This document shows positions 1 to 8,456 of a stretch of 64,000 bases of DNA, one piece after another (position 1 is the stretch's first letter; each line of letters begins with the position of its first letter). A program made the translations under genes and the position numbers. Source of the DNA: GCA-958296115 sp965222445 (GTDB taxonomy: Bacteria > Chloroflexota > Dehalococcoidia > Lucifugimonadales > CAJWER01). Where the stretch lies: positions 2,852,001 through 2,916,000 of the forward strand of contig CBDCTY010000002.1 in the NCBI GenBank assembly GCA_965222445.1, in the 5' to 3' direction. Under the pieces are notes generated by a model. That model made no database searches, was not told the origin of the DNA, and worked only from the letters and a program-made list of their open reading frames with translations.

Positions 1-1
1 G

Positions 2-346
2 CGCGAGGAGGCGGCCGAGTCCCGCGAGGACATGCAGCGGCAGCTCGACGAGGCCCGCACCGAGGGCCAGGCGATGATCGCGCAGGCCCGGGAGGTCGCG
101 GACCGGTTCAGGGAAGAAGAGCTGGCGAAAGCCAGGACAGAGATTGCGGCGGAGCGCACCCGCGCCGAGTCCGACATCCAGCGGGAGAGGGACGCGGCGG
201 TCCAGGAATTGCGGAAGGAGTTCGCCAGCCTCGCCATCAGCGCCGCCGAGCGGGTTACGAGGCGGTCGCTGGACGAGTCCGCCCACAGAGACCTGATCGA
301 CGACTTCCTGGAGAGTGCACCGAGCTCCGGAAACGGCAGGGGTTGA
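2..346 (+). CDS. atpF: ATP synthase F0 subunit b, C-terminal part (5' end outside window)
   Basis: The open frame runs in from the left edge, so the N-terminal membrane segment lies outside the window. What is visible is about 114 residues of highly charged, Glu/Arg/Lys/Ala-rich helix typical of the b-subunit peripheral stalk, which forms a coiled coil and binds delta at the top of F1. The tail (ISAAERVTRRSLDE, then a short acidic helix ending in DDFLES) matches the usual b-subunit end. It is followed 68 bp later by atpH, the standard order b-delta-alpha-gamma-beta-epsilon, which is the main support for the call. No internal start is needed because the frame is open to position 2. Confidence 0.9.
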   Translation, partial: REEAAESREDMQRQLDEARTEGQAMIAQAREVADRFREEELAKARTEIAAERTRAESDIQRERDAAVQELRKEFASLAISAAERVTRRSLDESAHRDLIDDFLESAPSSGNGRG

Positions 347-414
347 TTTCCGTACCGGCCCCGGAGACACCCCGACCTTGAAGGCCCGGATTGGGCTGAA
401 CGACGGCAGGCGAT

Positions 415-954
415 ATGGCAAGAGCAGCTTCAGCTAGACGTTACGCGCAGGCAGTCTTCCAGATTGCCCTGGAGCGAGACGGCCTGGACATATGGGCCGA
501 GGATCTCAGGGTGCTTGCCGCAGGCCTGGAGAACCGCGAGCTCGCAGAGCTGCTCGACGCTCCGCAGGTGCCGGTAGCGGTAAAGGTACGGACTATCTCG
601 GAGGTCCTCGGCGACTCGGTGGATGACCTCGCGCGGAACCTGCTCGCCGTGCTGGCCGGGCGCTCTCTGGCGCACCTGCTGCCTGCCGTCGCGGACGAGT
701 TCGGCAGGCTCGTGGACGAGCATAATGGGATAGCCCGCGGTGAGGTCGTATCCGCAGTCCCGCTCACGGAGACGCAGGCCGAGAGAGTCAGCCACGTCCT
801 TTCGGACATTGTCGGCAAGCCCCTGAAGCTAACGTCCTCCGTCGATGCTGGAATTGTCGGTGGAGTCGTCGCCAGGTTTGGGGACAGGGTGATCGACGGC
901 AGCGTCCGCACGACGCTGCGAGAGATGCGCCGGACGCTGGTCGAGCAGAACTGA
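415..954 (+). CDS. atpH: ATP synthase F1 subunit delta
   Basis: A 179-residue protein, the usual size for delta (OSCP), which clamps the peripheral stalk to the alpha/beta hexamer. The N-terminal helical domain starts MARAASARRYAQAVFQIALE, a classic delta start, and the C-terminal part carries the conserved VGGVVARFGDRVIDGSVRTT-like segment near residues 145-165. It sits between atpF and atpA (16 bp gap to atpA) in the same orientation, so it is surely cotranscribed. Nothing unusual is seen. Confidence 0.97.
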   Translation: MARAASARRYAQAVFQIALERDGLDIWAEDLRVLAAGLENRELAELLDAPQVPVAVKVRTISEVLGDSVDDLARNLLAVLAGRSLAHLLPAVADEFGRLVDEHNGIARGEVVSAVPLTETQAERVSHVLSDIVGKPLKLTSSVDAGIVGGVVARFGDRVIDGSVRTTLREMRRTLVEQN

Positions 955-970
955 TAGTCGAGGAGTAGCA

Positions 971-2482
971 ATGGCAGTCAGGGGACAGGACATAGCCTCC
1001 GTCATCAAGCGCCAGATCGAGCAGTTCGGTCAGGAGTTGACGATGGTGGACGTCGGCACTGTAATCGAGGTCGGGGACGGCATCGCCAGGGTGCACGGCC
1101 TCTCGGGAGTGGGCGCGAACGAGCTGCTGGAATTCGAGGGCGGCGTCACGGGCATGGCGCTGAACCTGGAGGAGGACAGTGTAGGCGCCGTCCTCCTGGG
1201 CGAGGCCGAGGCGGTAAAGGAAGGTTCCGAGGTGCGCGGCACGGGCCGGGTCATGGAGGTCCCCGTGGGAGACGCCATGCTGGGCAGGGTCGTCAATGCC
1301 CTCGGCGCGCCGATCGACGCCAAGGGCGCTGTTGCCGCCGACGAGATGGCGACGGTCGAGGTCATCGCCCCTGGCGTCGCGGCGAGGCAGGGGGTGAACG
1401 TCCCTGTCCAGACCGGGGTGAAGGCCATCGACTCGATGGTGCCGATCGGCAGGGGGCAGCGGGAGCTCATTATCGGCGACCGGGCGACCGGAAAGACGGC
1501 GATCTGCCTCGACACGATCATCAACCAGAAGGGGGGCGACCTCCTCTGCATCTACGTGGCGATAGGGCAGAGAGCCGGCAAGGTCGCCCAGACGGTCTCG
1601 CTGCTCGACAGGTACGGCGCGATGGAGCACACGGTCGTGGTCGCGGCCAACGCGTCCGACTCGGCGTCCATGCAATATCTGGCACCCTATGCCGGATGCG
1701 CGTTAGGCGAGTACTTCATGGGTCAGGGCAAGGACGCGCTGATCATCTACGACGACCTTTCGAAGCACGCGTGGGCGTACAGGCAGATGTCGCTGCTGCT
1801 GAGGAGGCCTCCTGGACGCGAGGCCTACCCCGGCGACGTCTTCTACCTCCACAGCCGCCTCCTGGAGCGGGCCGCGAGGCTGTCCGAGGACCTGGGCGGG
1901 GGCTCACTGACGGCCCTGCCCATCATCGAGACACTCGCCGGAGACGTCTCGGCCTACATCCCCACCAACGTCATCTCGATCACCGACGGACAGATATACC
2001 TCGAGCCTGAGCTGTTCAACTCCGGCGTGCGGCCTGCCGTGAACGCCGGGCTGTCCGTATCCCGCGTGGGCGGTACGGCCCAGACGAGGGCTATGAAGTC
2101 CGTCGCGGGCAGCCTGCGGCTGGATCTCGCGCAGTACAGTGAGCTCGCTGCCTTCGCGCAGTTCGGCACCGCCGACCTCGATGCCGCGACCAAGGCGCAG
2201 CTCGAGCGCGGGCAGCGCGCCGTCGAGATACTGAAGCAGAACGAGAGCAGGCCCCTCTCGCTTCCACAGGAGATATCCATACTGTTCTCGCTGGCCAAGG
2301 GCCACCTGGACGACGTTGATATATCCAGGGTCGGCGCGTTCGAGGAGGCCCTCCACAGCTTCATGGAGTCGAACCATCCCGAGATACTCGCTAGAATTCA
2401 GGAAGACAAGGACATCTCCGACGACACCGAGGCCAGCCTGACCGCGGCAATCGTGGAGTTCAAGGCCAGCGTTCCCTATTAA
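971..2482 (+). CDS. atpA: ATP synthase F1 subunit alpha
   Basis: 503 residues, normal for the non-catalytic nucleotide-binding alpha subunit of the F1 head. Walker A is GDRATGKT at residues 169-176, followed by the conserved ALIIYDDLSKHAWAYRQ segment and the R-containing VSRVGG region that supplies the arginine finger to beta. The start ATG lies 10 bp after a GAGGAG Shine-Dalgarno. Neighbours atpH and atpG are 16 and 9 bp away, so this is one operon. All expected domains (beta-barrel, nucleotide fold, C-terminal helical bundle) are present. Confidence 0.99.
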   Translation: MAVRGQDIASVIKRQIEQFGQELTMVDVGTVIEVGDGIARVHGLSGVGANELLEFEGGVTGMALNLEEDSVGAVLLGEAEAVKEGSEVRGTGRVMEVPVGDAMLGRVVNALGAPIDAKGAVAADEMATVEVIAPGVAARQGVNVPVQTGVKAIDSMVPIGRGQRELIIGDRATGKTAICLDTIINQKGGDLLCIYVAIGQRAGKVAQTVSLLDRYGAMEHTVVVAANASDSASMQYLAPYAGCALGEYFMGQGKDALIIYDDLSKHAWAYRQMSLLLRRPPGREAYPGDVFYLHSRLLERAARLSEDLGGGSLTALPIIETLAGDVSAYIPTNVISITDGQIYLEPELFNSGVRPAVNAGLSVSRVGGTAQTRAMKSVAGSLRLDLAQYSELAAFAQFGTADLDAATKAQLERGQRAVEILKQNESRPLSLPQEISILFSLAKGHLDDVDISRVGAFEEALHSFMESNHPEILARIQEDKDISDDTEASLTAAIVEFKASVPY

Positions 2483-2491
2483 CCAGAACCT

Positions 2492-3352
2492 ATGCCCAGC
2501 GTAAGAGACATAAGGCGGCGTATTCGCAGCGTAGAGAATACGGCCAAGATCACGAAGGCGATGTCGATGATCGCGGCGTCGAAGATGCGCCGCGCGCAGG
2601 AGATGGCGCTGCGGGGTCGGCCCTACTCCGAGCGGATGCGGAGCCTGCTCGCCGACCTCGCGGCCCAGCCCCACGATGAGGACACACTCCATCCACTGCT
2701 GCAGCGGAGGGAGCCCCAGACGGTCTCGCTGGTGCTCATCACGCCGGATCGCGGGCTTACCGGCGGGCTCCACAGCAAGATCAACCGGGCGGCCGCCCAG
2801 TTCATCCTGGCCCAGTCCGGGTCCTCGCGGGTCGTTGCGGTTGGGCGAAAGGGCCGCGACTTCATGGTGCGCACAGGACAGGACGTGCAGGCGGTGTTCT
2901 CGGACCTGGGCGACCGACCGACGCTGCTCGACATAACGCCCATCACGAGGATCGTCATCGACGACTATACGGCCGGGCGCACCGACGCCGTCCATGTCGT
3001 CTACGCCGACTTCAGGAGCACGACGGTGCAGACGCCGGTCGTGGAGCCGCTCTTGCCGGTCACGCCAGCAGAGCTTCCGGCAGAGCAGGCCGTCGGCTAC
3101 ATCTACGAGCCGAGTGCCGCGGACGTTCTCTCGGAGCTGCTCCCTAGGTTCGTCGAGATGCAGCTGTACCACGCGGTCCTGGAGTCGATCGCAAGCGAGC
3201 AGTCGGCCCGCATGGTCGCCATGAGAAGCGCCACGGACAACGCCAACGAGATGGTCGTCGATCTCACGCTGGAGATGAACAAGGCGCGCCAGGAGAACAT
3301 CACGACCGAGCTCTTGGACATCGTAGGCGGGGCCGCCGCCGTGAGCGCGTAG
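2492..3352 (+). CDS. atpG: ATP synthase F1 subunit gamma
   Basis: 286 residues; gamma is the rotating central shaft that couples proton flow to catalysis. The N-terminal signature PSVRDIRRRIRSVENTAKIT and C-terminal helix with NANEMVVDLTLEMNKARQ are the two antiparallel shaft helices of the family; the Rossmann-like middle lies between. Start ATG is 9 bp after the atpA stop without an obvious strong Shine-Dalgarno, so it may be translationally coupled. Size and order are standard. Confidence 0.98.
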   Translation: MPSVRDIRRRIRSVENTAKITKAMSMIAASKMRRAQEMALRGRPYSERMRSLLADLAAQPHDEDTLHPLLQRREPQTVSLVLITPDRGLTGGLHSKINRAAAQFILAQSGSSRVVAVGRKGRDFMVRTGQDVQAVFSDLGDRPTLLDITPITRIVIDDYTAGRTDAVHVVYADFRSTTVQTPVVEPLLPVTPAELPAEQAVGYIYEPSAADVLSELLPRFVEMQLYHAVLESIASEQSARMVAMRSATDNANEMVVDLTLEMNKARQENITTELLDIVGGAAAVSA

Positions 3353-3407
3353 TCAGACGCGACAGCCCTGAGTAGAAGAGTAGAACAGCAATTTTCGAGG
3401 AGACAGG

Positions 3408-4805
3408 ATGGCCAACGGAAAGATAACCCAGGTGATCGGCACCGTAGTCGATGTGGAATTCCCGCCCGATTCGATGCCCGGCATCTTCAATGCCGTGGAG
3501 ACGGAGATCGACGGGGAGAAGCTGGTGCTGGAGGTGGAGCAGCACGTCGGCAACAACTGGGTCAGGTGCCTGGCGCTTGGCCCGACCGACGGACTGAAGC
3601 GGGGATCGGAGGCAGTCGATACCGGCCGGCCAATCTCCGTGCCCGTGGGCGACCCGACGCTTGGGCGCCTCTTCAACGCCCTCGGAGAGACCATCGACAA
3701 CCTCGAAGAGGTCGAGTCGGACGAGGTATGGCCCATACACAGGAAGCCACCGAGCTTCGACCAGCAGGCCACCGACGTCGAGATGCTGGAGATGGGCATC
3801 AAGGTGATGGACCTCATCGCCCCCTTCACGAAGGGCGGGAAGGTCGGTGCATACGGCGGCGCGGGCACAGGCAAGACGGTGATCATCCAGGAGCTGATCC
3901 GCAACATCGGCACTGAGCACGAAGGAGTCTCGGTCTTCGCCGGCGTCGGGGAGCGGTCGCGCGAGGGCAACGACCTGTGGCACGAGATGCGGGAGTCCGG
4001 CGTGCTCGGCAGCACGGTCCTGGTCTTCGGTCAGATGAACGAGCCGCCGGGCATCCGCGCCCGCGTCGGGATGACCGGCGTTACCATGGCTGAGTACTTC
4101 AAGGAGACCCGCGAGCAGGACGTACTGCTCTTCATCGACAACATATACAGGTACATCCTTGCCGGAATGGAGGTCTCCGCGCTGTTGGGACGGATGCCCT
4201 CGGCCGTCGGATACCAGCCAACCCTTTCGACCGAGATGGGCGACCTGGAGGAGAGGATCACGTCGGCCGGCGTTGGATCGATCACGTCCTTCCAGGCCAT
4301 CTATGTCCCCGCTGACGACTACACCGACCCCGGCATCGTGACGACTTTCGGTCACCTGGACGCGATCATATCCCTCGACAGGTCGCTGGTCGAGCAGGGA
4401 CTCTACCCGGCGGTCGACCCTCTCTCCTCTTCATCGCGGATACTGGAGCCGTCGGTAGTCGGACAGGACCACTACGATGCGGCCCGCGGGGTGCAGCAGG
4501 TGCTACAGCGCTACCGGGACCTCCAGGACATCATCGCCATACTGGGCGTGGAGGAGCTGTCCGACGAGGACCGTCAGACGGTCGCCCGGGCGCGGAAGAT
4601 ACAGCGGTTCCTGACCCAGCCGTTCTTCGTCGCCGAGCAGTTCACCGGACAGGAGGGCCGATACGTCTCCGTGAAGGACACGGTCAGGGGCTTTCAGGAG
4701 ATTCTCGCGGGCAAGCACGACGATCTGCCCGAGCAGGCGTTCTACATGGTGGGCGCCATCGAGGAAGCCGTCGAAAAGGCCGCGAGGATGGCCTCGGAGG
4801 GTTAG
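3408..4805 (+). CDS. atpD: ATP synthase F1 subunit beta
   Basis: 465 residues; catalytic subunit that makes ATP. Walker A is GAGTGKT at 151-157 (most bacteria have GAGVGKT), followed by the GVGERSREGNDLW segment with the catalytic glutamate, LLFIDNIYRYILAGMEVSAL (Walker B) and the near-universal RMPSAVGYQPTLSTEMG stretch. The DIIAILGVEELSDEDR segment contains the DELSEED-like lever. Start follows a GAGGAGACAGG ribosome site. It ends 2 bp before atpC. Confidence 0.99.
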   Translation: MANGKITQVIGTVVDVEFPPDSMPGIFNAVETEIDGEKLVLEVEQHVGNNWVRCLALGPTDGLKRGSEAVDTGRPISVPVGDPTLGRLFNALGETIDNLEEVESDEVWPIHRKPPSFDQQATDVEMLEMGIKVMDLIAPFTKGGKVGAYGGAGTGKTVIIQELIRNIGTEHEGVSVFAGVGERSREGNDLWHEMRESGVLGSTVLVFGQMNEPPGIRARVGMTGVTMAEYFKETREQDVLLFIDNIYRYILAGMEVSALLGRMPSAVGYQPTLSTEMGDLEERITSAGVGSITSFQAIYVPADDYTDPGIVTTFGHLDAIISLDRSLVEQGLYPAVDPLSSSSRILEPSVVGQDHYDAARGVQQVLQRYRDLQDIIAILGVEELSDEDRQTVARARKIQRFLTQPFFVAEQFTGQEGRYVSVKDTVRGFQEILAGKHDDLPEQAFYMVGAIEEAVEKAARMASEG

Positions 4806-4807
4806 CG

Positions 4808-5248
4808 GTGGCAAAACTGCAGCTCGACATCGTGACCGCCGAGAGGCTCGTGACCTCGGAGGAGGTCGATGTGCTCGTGGCGCCCGGGGTCGAGGGAGAG
4901 CTGGCTATCCTGCCGCGTCACGCGCCGCTCCTTACGGTACTGAAGCCGGGCGAGATTCGCGTCATCAACGACGGCGAGGAGAGCGACATCGCCGTCAGCG
5001 GCGGCTTTATGGAAGTGATGCCCGACAAGGTGACCATACTGGCCGACACGGCCGAGCGCGCGGACGAGATCGACGAAGAGAGGGCCGAGGCAGCCCTGAA
5101 GCAGGCCCAGGAGCGCATCGCGGCCGCGCCGACCGACATGGACCTCGAACGAGCCGTGGCGTCGCTGCGAAGGTCCCAGGCTCGCCTCAAGGTCGCCCGG
5201 CGCAGGAGCCGAGGCAGGTCCCGCGAGGGCGCTCCACCCACCGCCTGA
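4808..5248 (+). CDS. atpC: ATP synthase F1 subunit epsilon
   Basis: 146 residues, slightly longer than the typical 130-140. Starts with GTG two bases after the atpD stop, so it is coupled to it. N-terminal beta-sandwich (LQLDIVTAERLV, then EGELAILPRHAPLLTVLKPGEI) is the family hallmark; the C-terminal part is two helices ending in a very basic RRRSRGRSREGAPP tail that accounts for the extra length. Epsilon links gamma to the c-ring and can inhibit hydrolysis. It is the last gene of the operon; no clear intrinsic terminator was seen in the 58 bp before the next promoter. Confidence 0.96.
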   Translation: MAKLQLDIVTAERLVTSEEVDVLVAPGVEGELAILPRHAPLLTVLKPGEIRVINDGEESDIAVSGGFMEVMPDKVTILADTAERADEIDEERAEAALKQAQERIAAAPTDMDLERAVASLRRSQARLKVARRRSRGRSREGAPPTA

Positions 5249-5303
5249 TTCAACCAGCGCCGGGCGTGACTACGCGAATTCGCTGACCGACTCGCTGCGC
5301 CGT

Positions 5304-5312
5304 TGCTATAAT
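5304..5312 (+). promoter_or_regulatory. Extended -10 promoter of pcrA (TGCTATAAT-like)
   Basis: The sequence TTGCTATAAT contains a consensus TATAAT at 5307-5312 preceded by an extended TGn. It is 14 bp before the pcrA ATG, so the transcript would have a leader of only about 8 nt and there is no Shine-Dalgarno. A weak -35 (CTGACC) lies 18 bp upstream. The same TGC-TAtaaT motif recurs before several other genes in the window. Confidence 0.6.
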
Positions 5313-5326
5313 GGGGGCCGCACCCC

Positions 5327-7630
5327 ATGTACACCGATCTCATTGCAGCACTCAACCCTAAGCAACTCGAAGCCGTAGAGACTATAAACGGCCCGTTGCT
5401 GATTGTCGCCGGTCCGGGCAGCGGGAAGACGCGGGTCATCACCCACCGCATCGCCCACCTCATTCAGAAACACAGGGTCTGGCCATCCCGAATCGGCGCC
5501 GTCACGTTCACGAACAGGGCGGCGCGGGAGATGCGCGAGCGCCTGTTCGGACGGAGCGAGGACGACCCTGCGGCTCCGCTCCTCGGCTGGGGGATGCGCG
5601 GCCAGGGCCTCACCGTGAGCACCTTCCACTCGTTCTGTGCGCAGATGCTCCGGCAGGAGGCCGACGCCGTAAAGCTGCGGCGCGACTTCGTGATCTACGA
5701 CGACGCCGACCAGATGTCCGTCATCAAGACCGCGATGGGGGAGGTCAACGTCGATCCAAAGAAGTTCAACCCCCGGGCTGTCCTGTCGGCCATATCCGAT
5801 GCCAAGAGCCGGCTCGTCGACGCAGAGTCCTTCGGGGCCGCGAAGGGCAACTACTGGGACGAGGTCGTTCACCGGACCTACGAGCGGTACGAGCAGGTAC
5901 TCTACGGCAACTCGGCGCTGGACTTCGACGACCTGCTTGTCAAGGTCCACGTACTGCTCCGGGACGTGCCGGAGGTCGCGGAGATCTACCAGGAGCGCTA
6001 CCTCCACTTCATGGTCGACGAGTTCCAGGACACCAACGTCGCTCAGTACGCCATCGCCAGGCAGCTCAGCCAGCGGCACCGCAACCTCTGCGTCGTCGGC
6101 GACCCGGACCAGTCGATCTACTCCTGGCGCAGCGCCGACATCCGCAACATACTGAGCTTCCAGGACGACTTCCCCGAGGCCAAGGTCGTCATGCTGGAGG
6201 AGAACTACCGCTCGACACAGACGATTCTCGACGCGGCGAGCGGTGTAATCGCGGCCAACGAAGGCAGGGTCGAGAAGGAGTTGTGGACGAAAAACGTCGC
6301 TGGCGCGCCGGTCGTAGTGATGGACGCGTACGACGAGCGGGACGAGGCGCAGCTTGTGCTGAGGGAATCCGAGCGTCTCGTGAGGCAGGAAGGCTACGAC
6401 CGAGGCGACATTGCGGTGATGTACCGGGTGAATGCCCAGTCGAGGGCCTTCGAGGACGCGTGCGCCCGATACGGAGTAGCTTACCAGCTCGTGGGCGGCG
6501 TTCGCTTCTACCAGCGCCAGGAGGTCAAGGACATCGTCGCGTACCTGCGCCTGGTCGCCAACCCCAACGACGACGTGAGCTTTGCGCGCGTCGTCAACGT
6601 GCCCCTCCGGGGCATCGGCCAGAGGACCCTAGAGAAGCTGACCGACACAGCCCGGAGTCTGGGAGTTTCGATGTTCGACGCGATAGACGGCGTGTCGGCA
6701 GACGGGGGGCTCGGCTCGTTGCAGCCGCGGGCCGCCCGCGCGCTCACGGGGTTCCGCGACATGATCCATGGCCTGGCGGCCGGCAGGGAGGGGCAAGACC
6801 TGCAGGCGCTCATCGACAACGTGCTGGGGCGAACGGGATACATGAGCCACGCCCTTCAGGATAGCGAACGGGGCGAAGAGCGTATGGAGAACATCGAAGA
6901 GCTGAAGGCGACGGCCAAGGAATTCGATGAGAGCGATGTGGGTGAGGCACTGACTGCCTTCCTGGAGCGCATCAGTCTGGTCAGCGACACGGACGACCTC
7001 GATGACAACAGGGACAGGATCACTCTCATTACCCTGCACCAGGCCAAGGGGCTTGAGTTTCCGGTCGTCTTCATGGCCGGCATGGAGGAGGGACTGCTGC
7101 CCCACGTGCGGGCGATGGAGGATCCAGACCCCAAGGAGATGGAGGAGGAGCGCCGCCTGGCCTATGTTGGGGTGACGAGGGCGAAGGAGCGATTGTACCT
7201 GAGCCACGCAGCCCGGCGAGGATTCAGGGGCGGGTACGGCCCTAACGAGCCGTCGCGCTTCCTCGACGACATACCCGAAAGGCTTATCGACAGGACGTCC
7301 TCCGCTCCTGCAACGGGCTTCGGTATCCGTTGGGGCTCAGACGATGGGGCGACGACGCTCAGGCGGCCGGTTGTAGATCCGCCGCGGACCGGCAACGGAG
7401 CCCGGCCCGCGCCAAAGGTCACTCGCGCGTCTCCGAGACCCGTAGAAGAGCCGGAGGCCCTGCCAGACCTGGCCACCGGTGACAAGGTGCGTCACGCCAA
7501 GTTCGGAGAGGGCATCGTGACCGGCACGAAGCCGTCCGGTACCGACGTCGAGGTAACGGTCGCCTTTGCCGACAACCAGGGAGTCAAGCGCCTGCTCCTG
7601 AGCTTCGCCAAGCTCGAAAAAGTGACATAG
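5327..7630 (+). CDS. pcrA: ATP-dependent DNA helicase PcrA/UvrD
   Basis: 767 residues, superfamily 1A 3'-5' helicase acting in nucleotide-excision and mismatch repair and clearing RecA or RNA polymerase. Walker A AGPGSGKT is at 28-35, Walker B VDEFQDTN at 230-237, followed by motif III VVGDPDQSIYSWR, the VMLEENYRST segment, ITLITLHQAKGLEFPVVF (motif V) and VGVTRAKERLYLS (motif VI). The last about 50 residues (GDKVRHAKFGEGIVTG onward, from residue about 717) form the PcrA-type C-terminal Tudor-like domain known to contact RNA polymerase. UvrD and PcrA cannot be separated by eye, but the C-terminal form favours PcrA. Followed 9 bp later by a GNAT gene. Confidence 0.96.
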   Translation: MYTDLIAALNPKQLEAVETINGPLLIVAGPGSGKTRVITHRIAHLIQKHRVWPSRIGAVTFTNRAAREMRERLFGRSEDDPAAPLLGWGMRGQGLTVSTFHSFCAQMLRQEADAVKLRRDFVIYDDADQMSVIKTAMGEVNVDPKKFNPRAVLSAISDAKSRLVDAESFGAAKGNYWDEVVHRTYERYEQVLYGNSALDFDDLLVKVHVLLRDVPEVAEIYQERYLHFMVDEFQDTNVAQYAIARQLSQRHRNLCVVGDPDQSIYSWRSADIRNILSFQDDFPEAKVVMLEENYRSTQTILDAASGVIAANEGRVEKELWTKNVAGAPVVVMDAYDERDEAQLVLRESERLVRQEGYDRGDIAVMYRVNAQSRAFEDACARYGVAYQLVGGVRFYQRQEVKDIVAYLRLVANPNDDVSFARVVNVPLRGIGQRTLEKLTDTARSLGVSMFDAIDGVSADGGLGSLQPRAARALTGFRDMIHGLAAGREGQDLQALIDNVLGRTGYMSHALQDSERGEERMENIEELKATAKEFDESDVGEALTAFLERISLVSDTDDLDDNRDRITLITLHQAKGLEFPVVFMAGMEEGLLPHVRAMEDPDPKEMEEERRLAYVGVTRAKERLYLSHAARRGFRGGYGPNEPSRFLDDIPERLIDRTSSAPATGFGIRWGSDDGATTLRRPVVDPPRTGNGARPAPKVTRASPRPVEEPEALPDLATGDKVRHAKFGEGIVTGTKPSGTDVEVTVAFADNQGVKRLLLSFAKLEKVT

Positions 7631-7639
7631 CCCCTCCCG

Positions 7640-8428
7640 ATGGCCCTCCTGGCGACGCAGCAAGAGCGTAGTGACCTTGCCGACGCATTCTGCGACACGC
7701 CGGAGACGGTTATCCCGGCCCACCTTTTGCGGCTTGGCTTAGCGGACGCCTATGTAGTCGGCGACCACCATCGACCTGACGGCGCGATAGTGCAGTCCCA
7801 CTCCCTGATGCGAGAGCCCTGGTGCCTCGGGACGGATCCGGCAGCCATACTTCAGCTGCTGCGCCCACTGAACGACTGGAGGCGCCAGAGCATGTCGCCG
7901 AACGTAGACGCGCGCCTGGCCAGGCCACTGGCCGCGTTGGCGGAGGACAACCTTTGCGTGGAAGTCCACTTCTACGACGATGTCTATCACACCCTCTCAG
8001 GCCCGGTAGCCGATGTAGCTGTCCCTGAGGTCCGACAGCTGGACCTGGACGACGTGTCCCTCCTGGCCGCATACAGAGGCAGTGCTGCAGGAACAGGTTT
8101 CGCTACTTTCGAGGACCTCCTGACGGATGGGCTGGCTGCGGGTGCTGTGGTGAAAGGCAGGCTCGTCGGCCTGGCGCATACGAACGCGCTGACGGCGCGG
8201 TATGCGGATATCGGCGTAGCCACTGCCAAGGCATGGCGACGCCGCGGCTTCGCCTCCGCCGCGGCGTCGATAGTCGCACGACGAATCCAGGAGATGGGAC
8301 TCGTACCTGTGTGGAGCACGGGCGAGGACAACGAAGCGTCCCGCCGGATTGCCGCCAGGCTTGGCTTCAGCGAGGTATCGCGGCGCGTTTACCTGAACCT
8401 GCGCCCCCGGTGCTATACTCGTATGTGA
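7640..8428 (+). CDS. GNAT family acetyltransferase
   Basis: 262 residues. The C-terminal half has GNAT features: GAVVKGRLVGLAHTNAL strands, then the acetyl-CoA pyrophosphate loop region AKAWRRRGFASAAASIVA, and the EDNEASRRIAARLGFSEVSRR end typical of the family. The N-terminal half (about 130 residues) is unlike GNAT and of unknown role. Starts 9 bp after pcrA in the same direction, so probably cotranscribed; its substrate (small amine, protein N-terminus, antibiotic) cannot be told. The copA promoter lies inside its last codons. Confidence 0.8.
   Translation: MALLATQQERSDLADAFCDTPETVIPAHLLRLGLADAYVVGDHHRPDGAIVQSHSLMREPWCLGTDPAAILQLLRPLNDWRRQSMSPNVDARLARPLAALAEDNLCVEVHFYDDVYHTLSGPVADVAVPEVRQLDLDDVSLLAAYRGSAAGTGFATFEDLLTDGLAAGAVVKGRLVGLAHTNALTARYADIGVATAKAWRRRGFASAAASIVARRIQEMGLVPVWSTGEDNEASRRIAARLGFSEVSRRVYLNLRPRCYTRM
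8411..8419 (+). promoter_or_regulatory. Extended -10 promoter of the copper ATPase operon
   Basis: TGCTATACT lies within the end of the upstream acetyltransferase gene. TATACT at 8414-8419 with the extended TGC matches the recurrent promoter type of the window. It is 37 bp before the GTG start of copA, giving the metal genes a promoter separate from pcrA. No recognisable metal-regulator operator was seen. Confidence 0.5.
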
Positions 8429-8456
8429 GGGTAGTAGCGGCGTTAGCAGGTGCGGA

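Noticed and set aside
1904..3172. Long open frame on the minus strand across atpA/atpG (422 residues)
   Set aside because: It is the shadow of strongly conserved ATP synthase genes; high GC keeps the opposite strand open. No family similarity.
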